Notes under the pieces: generated by a model | Database searches by the model: none | Told to the model about the DNA's origin: nothing | Seen by the model: the letters and a program-made list of their open reading frames with translations, nothing else | Assembly: GCA_964559075.1 (NCBI GenBank) | Contig: CAZLGJ010000033.1 | Span: 1-24,238 of the forward strand | From: Opacimonas sp964559075 | GTDB taxonomy: Bacteria; Pseudomonadota; Gammaproteobacteria; Enterobacterales; Alteromonadaceae | Length of the DNA: 24,238 nt | Direction: 5' to 3' | Program-made: the position numbers and the translations under genes | In this document: one piece after another, positions 7,327 to 13,803 of the stretch | How the letters are laid out: every line of letters starts with the position of its first letter | Numbering within the stretch: the stretch's first letter is position 1

Positions 7327-8221
7327 TATCTGCCTCCGCAACCGGCTTTGGCGGGTGTAACAGAGCGTCAAAAATAGGGTTGTCACTAGATAAAATGATT
7401 TTTGATTGCTGATTAAAAATCGTTTTATAACTCTCTAATGAACGAGTAAATTGATAAAACTCAGCATTTTGGGTGAATGAATCGGCATACAGGCGCGCAG
7501 CCTCCGCTTCACTGTTGCCCAACAAAATCTGCGCCTCGCGTTCGGCACTTGCTTTGAGGTTGCGTACCTCCAAATCGGTTTCTGCTCTGATTTTGGTTGC
7601 TTCTTCTTGGCCTTCTGCACGAAATTGCTTGGCGAGTTTGTCCCATTCAGACTCCATGCGTTTATAGATCGCCAATAAATTTTGCTGCGGAAAACCAAGA
7701 CGCTTGGCGCGAATTGAGACAATTTCAATCCCGAGCTCTCGCTGGGCAATGTTACTTGCCGTGCTCGTGACACTTGAAAATATCGCATCCACCTGGCTGG
7801 CGTTGCTGTCTGTAGTGAAGATATTATCCAGCGAGTTGCGCCCAATCGCGGCACCAAGTTCGGCATTGGCTAAGGTTTCAAGGCGCAGCTCTGCGGTGGT
7901 GCTGTTGCGGACGCTGGCGAGGTATTTCATCGGATCGGTAATTTTCCACACGACAAACACTTCAGCCACGACGTTGCGCCTATCTAACGTCCCGTATTCG
8001 GTGGGCAACACTTGAAAATGTTGTAAGCGCTTATCCAATCTTCGCACTGTCTGTATGGGATCGGGTAATTTGAAGGTCGCGCCGGCGTCAGCCACGACTT
8101 TGACCGGACGGCCAAATTCAGAGATAACGACTATCTCGGATTCTTTGACTGCGACAATGCTGGTCGCGATCCCGTAAAGTAAAGTTGCAAGGCCAAGGGG
8201 TAACCAAATAATGCGTTTCAT
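7319..8221 (-). CDS. HflC-like SPFH/Band 7 membrane protein
   Basis: A 300-residue protein with an N-terminal membrane helix (about residues 4-24), VKESEIVVISEFGRPVKVV (the HflC-type VKEGERGITLRFGKV region), the SPFH body to about residue 190, then QFRAEGQEEATKIRAETDLE and a long coiled coil. The C-terminal stretch YADSFTQNAEFYQFTRSLES closely resembles E. coli HflC (FADAFSKDPDFYAFIRSLRAYE). It starts 19 nt after the stop of the CDF–SPFH gene and overlaps the HflK-like gene, so the three are one operon. Partner of the HflK-like protein in a predicted hetero-oligomeric SPFH assembly. Assignment as HflC-like is firm; the biological role is not known for this divergent set. Confidence 0.88.
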   Translation of the reverse strand: MKRIIWLPLGLATLLYGIATSIVAVKESEIVVISEFGRPVKVVADAGATFKLPDPIQTVRRLDKRLQHFQVLPTEYGTLDRRNVVAEVFVVWKITDPMKYLASVRNSTTAELRLETLANAELGAAIGRNSLDNIFTTDSNASQVDAIFSSVTSTASNIAQRELGIEIVSIRAKRLGFPQQNLLAIYKRMESEWDKLAKQFRAEGQEEATKIRAETDLEVRNLKASAEREAQILLGNSEAEAARLYADSFTQNAEFYQFTRSLESYKTIFNQQSKIILSSDNPIFDALLHPPKPVAEADNE

Positions 8222-8240
8222 AATGCGTTCTCAAATCAGA

Positions 8241-9905
8241 TTAATTAGGTTGAGTTATTTGCCAGTTGCGAATGTCTTCTTTGGCAATGTTGGGAGAGAT
8301 AATGATTAGAGGTTTATTTTCTAAACCATTGGCGATCGCCTTGATGTGTTGTTCATAGCGCATCGCATTGGGATATGCAGCATAGACTTGCCCTTCAGCG
8401 TGCTTTTTTGCCACATCGGCTTGGGCTGCATAAGTGATCTCTGTTGCCATGGCTTTCGCTTCGGCGTGTTGGGTGGCAACACTGGCGCGCGCAAGCGGGA
8501 TGTTTTCTGAGCGCAGGGCAACGGCACGATTGACGCGCTGCTGCTGTTCTTGTACCGCTGTTTGCACGTCGCGATAGGCGCTAACGACCATTGCCGGTGG
8601 CTGCAATGACAGTAACTGTGCGTCCACAATATCTACTTCAACACCGCTGGCTGTGAGTTGGGATTGGGCATGTGCCACCACGTTATCCACAAATTGCGTT
8701 TGGCTCATAGCAATTACTTGTGCCATGGTCATGTGGCCGGTAATTTGCCAAAGGCTGCTTTCTAGCTGATGTTGAATAAGTGCTGCAATGTCGTTGGCAG
8801 CAAAATAATGGGTGCGGACATTGGCATAGCGATACTGCACATTGAGGTTGATATCCAGCAGCTGCTCGTCGCCTGTGACCAGATACTGCGCAGGATCATT
8901 GAGCACTCTGGTCTCTTTTATCTCTCGCCAAAGACGCTGCTCGTCTTGCGCAACAAAGTGCGAACTACCAACGGTGACTTGCCATACTTCGCCGGTTGGG
9001 CGCTCATCTATTTGCGCCAGTGGCCAAGGCAATGCATAGTGCAGACCCGGTTGCAGAACTTGCGCAGCAGGACGAGCAAAGGTGCTTTTGATACCGATAT
9101 CACCGTATTGAACAATGGTAATGCCGGTTGCAAAATAACTCACTAATAGCGCCCCGCAGACAAGTAGGCGATGCTTAACGACACCACGAATACTGGCGGT
9201 CACTGCGTTTTTGATGACGCGGTTTAAAGGGAGCTTTTGATACAGCGTTGCGCCAAGCTCTAACAGGGAAAGCTGGTCAAACTCGGTGCCTTTGACCAAG
9301 CTGCGGATCCCCGAAACCAAGAGTTCAAGGCCCGATAACGCAATCATGATGGCAATCAGGATGGCAACCAAAGCATCGATGTTGACGCCGATCATGTAAC
9401 CGATCAGCGACAGCAACACCGCGATGGAGGTAAATAAGTCAACATTGCTGTGTTGGCCGTCCGCCTCAAGGGCCATGGAATCGGTTTCTTTGCCGACATA
9501 GGTCTTGAGCTTAGCCATAAAAAAGACCACCGCAATCACCACCAGCATGCCAATGATCCCGATCCAGACGATTTGTAGTGCAGCGTCTGAATTACTGCGA
9601 ATATCGGCAATGATCTCAACTGGGATGTATAAAATGATCAGTGCCACCGCGATGGCAAGTACGGATTCGATGTGCTTGGCCCGCAAAATAGCACGGTCGC
9701 TGCCCGTCTTTTCTGCGCGTTGCTTGATCACTAAGCCGCATAACAAAATGAGGGAAACGATGAAATCACTGGCCGAATGATAAGCATCGGCGAGTAACGC
9801 GGCGCTACCCGTAAAAAAAGCCAGTACAGCTTTGATCACCGTCAGTACGATATCAGCGCCAATGGCAAATAGCGAAGTGCGGATCCGCCGGTCTAGCGTG
9901 ATCAT
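8241..9905 (-). CDS. Fusion of a cation-diffusion-facilitator membrane domain with an SPFH/HflK-like domain
   Basis: A 554-residue protein of unusual design. Residues 1-205 form six transmembrane helices of a CDF metal exporter; both intramembrane metal motifs are intact, HSASD (H43, D47) in helix 2 and HSNVD (H152, D156) in helix 5. The HxxxD/HxxxD pair is the pattern linked with zinc. The usual cytoplasmic CDF domain (about 80 residues) is absent. Instead a 40-residue linker leads to a seventh helix (about 247-265) and an HflK-like SPFH domain (VQYGDIGIKSTFARPAAQVL, then PGLHYALPWPLAQ) with a coiled-coil tail to residue 554. The open frame continues without a break, and the start overlaps the di-haem gene as ATGA with GGAG 10 nt upstream. 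Likely forms a metal-transporting subunit of an SPFH cage with the two downstream proteins; transport substrate and direction are inferred only. Confidence 0.9.
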   Translation of the reverse strand: MITLDRRIRTSLFAIGADIVLTVIKAVLAFFTGSAALLADAYHSASDFIVSLILLCGLVIKQRAEKTGSDRAILRAKHIESVLAIAVALIILYIPVEIIADIRSNSDAALQIVWIGIIGMLVVIAVVFFMAKLKTYVGKETDSMALEADGQHSNVDLFTSIAVLLSLIGYMIGVNIDALVAILIAIMIALSGLELLVSGIRSLVKGTEFDQLSLLELGATLYQKLPLNRVIKNAVTASIRGVVKHRLLVCGALLVSYFATGITIVQYGDIGIKSTFARPAAQVLQPGLHYALPWPLAQIDERPTGEVWQVTVGSSHFVAQDEQRLWREIKETRVLNDPAQYLVTGDEQLLDINLNVQYRYANVRTHYFAANDIAALIQHQLESSLWQITGHMTMAQVIAMSQTQFVDNVVAHAQSQLTASGVEVDIVDAQLLSLQPPAMVVSAYRDVQTAVQEQQQRVNRAVALRSENIPLARASVATQHAEAKAMATEITYAAQADVAKKHAEGQVYAAYPNAMRYEQHIKAIANGLENKPLIIISPNIAKEDIRNWQITQPN

Positions 9906-11584
9906 AATTGACTACTCCAATCCAAGCGCATATCCCACACATAGTGGAATTCCACTGGCAATGGCTTGTCGTGGAAAGAGACGTCACTGAATACGTTGAC
10001 TGCAGGCGTCAGGTTGACATCGCGTCCATATAGATAGCTCTGTTCTTGTACCACTTGCCAATACGCTTTATTCAGATCCATCGCGCGCTCGGCAGAGGGG
10101 GTGATAAGTTCATAGATACTTGGCAAGCGCGACACTTCAGCAGCATTGACCGTGCCATCGGCATGAAACCAGCGTTCCAGCATTTCGCTATTTTGGCGAA
10201 ACTCATCGCCGCCGCCGACGCGCTGCAAATAAGTCAAATACTCGCCTTGACGCTCACCCAAATTCGGCACATCGACAATTGCGTGCAAATCTTTGTATCC
10301 CCAGCCGTCGCTACCTTCGACTTTGCGCGGGAAGGCAAAGGTGGTGTCAATATTGGCGCCGACGCTTTTGTGGCATCCCATACAAAAAAACTGCTCTTCA
10401 AAATGTTGTTTGCGTAGCTCGCCATTAGCATCTTCAATGAATCCCCACAGGGTCCAACCGAGTTTATTGGACATACCGCGCTGCCCGTAATCTTGGATAT
10501 TAGGCAGGTTTTCATAGTGTTTTTCTTTGCGTTCAAGATAGTTTGCTGAAGTGATCTTGGCTGGTGTCACAAAGCGATTTTTACGGGAATAGCGGACTTC
10601 TTTGATGCGCGTGGACGGGATGATATACCCGTCTTGGTCTTCATCGAGATAGCGCACCGTATGTAGAAATTCTGTGCCCACAGGGTAGAGCTGTGGCGTT
10701 ACCGGGATGTCGCTGGCATCTCCAAGGTAAAACGCGCGATTGAGCATAGTGTAAGCGCTGCTGACATAGACACCATCACCGTCGAGATCAGAGTTGATCT
10801 GGGCTTCGTTAAGCCCGTTAATAGCGATTTGGTCGAGCTCTTTGACGGCCATTTCGACCAAGCTTAAGTTGGCATAATAAACGTCTTTAGAAAACTCACC
10901 GTTGATTTGTGAAAACTCAGGCGCAAGGCGGATCATCACATCATTGGTCGAACCGTTGGTTGGCCAAAACGTCGATGGCAGGGATTTAAAATTAAACGCA
11001 ACCCAGCGCGACCCGTCTTTGGCAAGGCCATCGTCTGCAAAGGCGCCATCGGCAAGGTGTAAATTTTGTAAGTTGGGCTGTGCTTCTCGCCAGTTATCCT
11101 GCATCCATTCATGCCACGCCGTATAATTATCTTGGCGAATGTACTCGCGCATCTGTTGATCTTCGACACTCTCTATGAATAAGGAGCGGTCTTTAAATAA
11201 GTTCACCCAGCTGTTGTGCCGTCCTTCATCTGAAAATCCATAGGTGCCTTGCAAGAAACCGTCGTTGAGGTTGTTGATACGTTTTTTGACGGGATCATAA
11301 CTTTGGTGACAGACATAACACGGATTGTGTTTGCCTTCAGTACGGGTGTAGCACTGCGATGGAATCAGCGCTTCGGGATTGTACATTTCACCTGCTTCAA
11401 CCCAAGCGAGTGCTGGGATATCGTCGGTGTTTCTCGACACCGCTGCAATCATCTGTGAATAGGCATCAGGTTGTGCCTGTGATGCGGGAGAAGAAGGTTG
11501 GTTGTCTTCACTATCGGAGCAACCTAACAACATGGTGCTTAACAAAGCCGTGCTTAAAAAAATGGCGCGAGGGGAGGTCTTCAC
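9902..11584 (-). CDS. Di-haem c-type cytochrome lipoprotein of unknown family
   Basis: A 560-residue exported protein starting at GTG 11584 (AGAGA about 9 nt upstream). The lipoprotein signal ends in LLGC (C22). There are two covalent haem-binding motifs, CYVCH (residues 89-93) and CMGCH (401-405), more than 300 residues apart. Acidic glycine loops DLDGDGVYV and DEDQDGYII could bind calcium. I do not recognise the family. The spacing is unlike a small monohaem cytochrome or a MauG-type peroxidase as I know them, so enzymatic activity cannot be assigned. It is first in the four-gene unit: its stop overlaps the start of the CDF–SPFH fusion (ATGA), which argues for a shared function at the membrane. 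A terminator separates it from phoX, so it has its own promoter. Confidence 0.82.
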   Translation of the reverse strand: MKTSPRAIFLSTALLSTMLLGCSDSEDNQPSSPASQAQPDAYSQMIAAVSRNTDDIPALAWVEAGEMYNPEALIPSQCYTRTEGKHNPCYVCHQSYDPVKKRINNLNDGFLQGTYGFSDEGRHNSWVNLFKDRSLFIESVEDQQMREYIRQDNYTAWHEWMQDNWREAQPNLQNLHLADGAFADDGLAKDGSRWVAFNFKSLPSTFWPTNGSTNDVMIRLAPEFSQINGEFSKDVYYANLSLVEMAVKELDQIAINGLNEAQINSDLDGDGVYVSSAYTMLNRAFYLGDASDIPVTPQLYPVGTEFLHTVRYLDEDQDGYIIPSTRIKEVRYSRKNRFVTPAKITSANYLERKEKHYENLPNIQDYGQRGMSNKLGWTLWGFIEDANGELRKQHFEEQFFCMGCHKSVGANIDTTFAFPRKVEGSDGWGYKDLHAIVDVPNLGERQGEYLTYLQRVGGGDEFRQNSEMLERWFHADGTVNAAEVSRLPSIYELITPSAERAMDLNKAYWQVVQEQSYLYGRDVNLTPAVNVFSDVSFHDKPLPVEFHYVWDMRLDWSSQL

Positions 11585-11628
11585 AAAAATTTCTCTAAAT
11601 ATAACTAACTAAGGAGATGGTATTATTG

Positions 11629-11642
11629 GTGTTGCACAACAC
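11629..11642. promoter_or_regulatory. Inverted repeat upstream of the di-haem/CDF–SPFH operon
   Basis: GTGTTG-CA-CAACAC, two perfect 6-bp arms, lies 45 nt upstream of the GTG start and next to the phoX terminator. It could be an operator for the four-gene unit. No convincing -10/-35 pair was found around it. Confidence 0.3.
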
Positions 11643-11644
11643 AA

Positions 11645-11665
11645 AAAGGAGGCAATGCCTCCTTT
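11645..11665 (-). terminator. Rho-independent terminator of phoX
   Basis: AAAGGAGGC (11645-11653), a 3-nt loop and GCCTCCTTT (11657-11665) form a perfect 9-bp stem 19 bp after the phoX stop. On the reverse strand it ends in a run of five U. It isolates phoX from the di-haem operon. Confidence 0.8.
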
Positions 11666-11684
11666 GCATAATTGTGCTTAGCGG

Positions 11685-13658
11685 TTATTCAGCCGCTTTT
11701 GGATCGTACATCCACAGGGTGTTGTTGGTTTGTTTACCATCTTCACCGATAAGGATTCGACCGTCTTCTAGTACCATCACGTTGTCTGGCTGTGACAAGT
11801 TGTTTACGTCACAACGGTCAGCACCGTCAAGCGATGAACGGTATGTCGCACCCATGATAACTGGTTCGATACGTGAAACGTTGTAGCCAGCTTTTAAAGG
11901 CATGCGGTACACACCACCACAGTCTTTAACACGTGCAGACAACTGGATGTCACCTTCGTCGTCAATCATGCCTCGGTCGATGTCTGCAATCGCAAAATAG
12001 ACAAACGCTTGTGTTTCCACGATGTTGTCGCCATTCACATCTTGACCAGTAATGGCTTCTTCAGCGCGTACTTGGTTGATGTTAATGCCTTCAAATTTAC
12101 GCCATTCAGCAGTTGCACCTTTAGCGCGTGCTGCTTTACGAGATTCCAAAAACGCAACGCGGTCATCCATAGCCGCTTCAGCAGTGACTGCGCCACCAAA
12201 GGTGTTGGCGTCTGTATAACCTGCGTCAATTGCTGCTTGTGAAGCATCTGTGTATGAAGGATAAGCGGAATCACCTGCTGCCCATGCAATGGCGTCAGCA
12301 TCGGTTAGGTAGCTAGATTTGCCCTGTACATAATCCGTGGTATCGATGTCGTCATACTCAGCAATCCACTGTTCGATTTGTGTGTTGTTGCCGCTTGCAA
12401 GCTCAATCCACTCAACGTCGAAACCAGTGATCGCAGGATCATTGACACCTGCGTCTTGGGTAACTTTGGCCGCGTATAGTGTACCCGCGCTCAAATCACC
12501 AGCCGTGTCAGCGATAAACTTAAATAATACGCCATCGGTGTTGTCTTGTGACAAGTACACAGTACGTTGGTCAGGCATAACAACCGAGTTTTCATGCTCG
12601 TAACGACCCATAGCATAGTGCTTAACAGGTTCAACGGTATCTACATCAGCGCTATCTGCATTAGTGATCTCAACGATGTAGTGATAACGGTAAGTGTTAG
12701 GGAACACAGTGGCAGTTTCTGCAGAAGTGGCAGTGCTGTTGATGTAGGTTGCCATGGCGTCACGTGACGCATTAGGTCCACCTAAGATAGCATCAGGAGC
12801 ATTCCAGAATTCAGTGGCATCACCAAGGTTACCCCATTCTTCAGAAGTAAGAGGAGTATTCCAAGGTGAAAGTGTACCAAAGCAGTTAGCAATTGTACCG
12901 TAGGTACCAAAATCAAGCATTTCCGCGTCGTTCACTGTCCAAGTAAGGTCAGTAGGCGACTTAGATAACGCAATACGGCTCATGCCGCCAGGGAAATATT
13001 CCCAGTTTGTGTACAAGTAACCAGTGGTGTCGCTGGTAGGTACGTATGCGTTAAAATCAACCATGTTTGATTGTACAACTTCCTCAGTACCTGCAGCGTT
13101 ATAGACAGAACCAATTCCTTCAGTAGGGGTGCTGGCAAAGTTATCACCTGCTTTCGCTAGAACTTGATACGTACCGTATGCAACCTGTACTGTTTGTTTT
13201 TCTTCATCAGATAAAGGCACTGGCGAAGAAATGGTGTTGCGCGGTAGGTTGTTAACATTTACACCAACAACGGCACCAATGATAGCATCGTTATGCACGA
13301 TACCGGCTGTATCAGCAACCGTGTTGTCTGCATCAGGGTGCTGTGCGTTAAAGAACATGTCGCCATTAGGAGTCACGAATAAACCGGTTACTTCAGCGCC
13401 AAGTGGTACTGTAGCAAAACGTGAAAGACCGCGTGCCATGGTGGTGTTTTCATTGCCAGCAGCGCCAGTTGCGCCATCAGCACCAGCCGCTCCGTCTGCA
13501 CCTGCAGGGCCTTGTGCACCAACAGCACCTGGCGCACCGTCTGCGCCCGCAGGACCTTGTGCACCGTCTTCGCCATCAAGCGTACAGCCAGTTAAACTTA
13601 GAGTTACTGCAGCAGCCAGTGCAGAAAGTTTTAATTTGTTAAAGTGTGAGTGTGTCAT
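11685..13658 (-). CDS. phoX: PhoX-family (DUF839) phosphatase with collagen-like surface linker, lipoprotein
   Basis: Predicted calcium/iron-dependent alkaline phosphatase releasing phosphate from organic esters outside the cell. ATG 13658 is preferred over GTG 13661 because AAGGA lies 6 nt upstream. A Sec lipoprotein signal ends in LTGC (C25); classical PhoX proteins use a Tat signal, and no twin arginine is present here. Residues 29-69 are fourteen uninterrupted Gly-X-Y triplets, a collagen-like spacer. The body from about 75 to 657 carries PhoX/DUF839 features: FVTPNGDMFFNAQHP, an MGRYEHENSVV block with YLSQDNTDGVLFKFI, and near the C-terminus VMVLEDGRILIGEDGKQTNN. Preceded by a multi-unit Pho box and followed by a terminator, so a single-gene PhoB-controlled unit. 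Family assignment is strong; phosphatase activity is inferred from family and promoter. Confidence 0.87.
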   Translation of the reverse strand: MTHSHFNKLKLSALAAAVTLSLTGCTLDGEDGAQGPAGADGAPGAVGAQGPAGADGAAGADGATGAAGNENTTMARGLSRFATVPLGAEVTGLFVTPNGDMFFNAQHPDADNTVADTAGIVHNDAIIGAVVGVNVNNLPRNTISSPVPLSDEEKQTVQVAYGTYQVLAKAGDNFASTPTEGIGSVYNAAGTEEVVQSNMVDFNAYVPTSDTTGYLYTNWEYFPGGMSRIALSKSPTDLTWTVNDAEMLDFGTYGTIANCFGTLSPWNTPLTSEEWGNLGDATEFWNAPDAILGGPNASRDAMATYINSTATSAETATVFPNTYRYHYIVEITNADSADVDTVEPVKHYAMGRYEHENSVVMPDQRTVYLSQDNTDGVLFKFIADTAGDLSAGTLYAAKVTQDAGVNDPAITGFDVEWIELASGNNTQIEQWIAEYDDIDTTDYVQGKSSYLTDADAIAWAAGDSAYPSYTDASQAAIDAGYTDANTFGGAVTAEAAMDDRVAFLESRKAARAKGATAEWRKFEGININQVRAEEAITGQDVNGDNIVETQAFVYFAIADIDRGMIDDEGDIQLSARVKDCGGVYRMPLKAGYNVSRIEPVIMGATYRSSLDGADRCDVNNLSQPDNVMVLEDGRILIGEDGKQTNNTLWMYDPKAAE

Positions 13659-13745
13659 CACAATTCCTTACTCATTCAAAAAAGTGCTCATAAATACGTT
13701 TGCTGTTTGTAAATATGAATAAATTGTCAAAAAATTGACGGGCAA

Positions 13746-13801
13746 ATTGTAAAAATTCTGTATGACAGAAAAAGTGAATTGGTGTGACATCCTAGTGACA
13801 G
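13746..13801 (-). promoter_or_regulatory. PhoB-dependent promoter of phoX with extended Pho box
   Basis: On the reverse strand CTGTCAC (13795-13801) and ATGTCAC (13784-13790) are 7-bp half-sites separated by 4 bp. After one degenerate unit in phase (13773-13779) comes CTGTCAT (13762-13768), all at an 11-bp step. A -10 TACAAT (13746-13751) follows exactly 10 nt after the last half-site, where PhoB replaces the -35 contact. The box begins 2 bp after the stop of the upstream phosphoesterase gene. Confidence 0.85.
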
Positions 13802-13803
13802 TC

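Noticed and set aside
7327..7386. Longer start for the HflK-like protein
   Set aside because: The extra 20 residues lie wholly within the HflC-like gene in another frame; the ATG overlapping its stop fits the membrane-helix N-terminus of the family.
13440..13575. Short tandem repeats that at first sight suggest a repeat array or CRISPR
   Set aside because: They are the codons of the Gly-X-Y collagen-like stretch of the PhoX-family protein; the unit is 9-18 bp with no spacers.
13231..13722. Plus-strand open frame rich in proline and alanine opposite phoX
   Set aside because: It is the antisense image of the collagen-like repeat and signal region; no ribosome site, no family resemblance.
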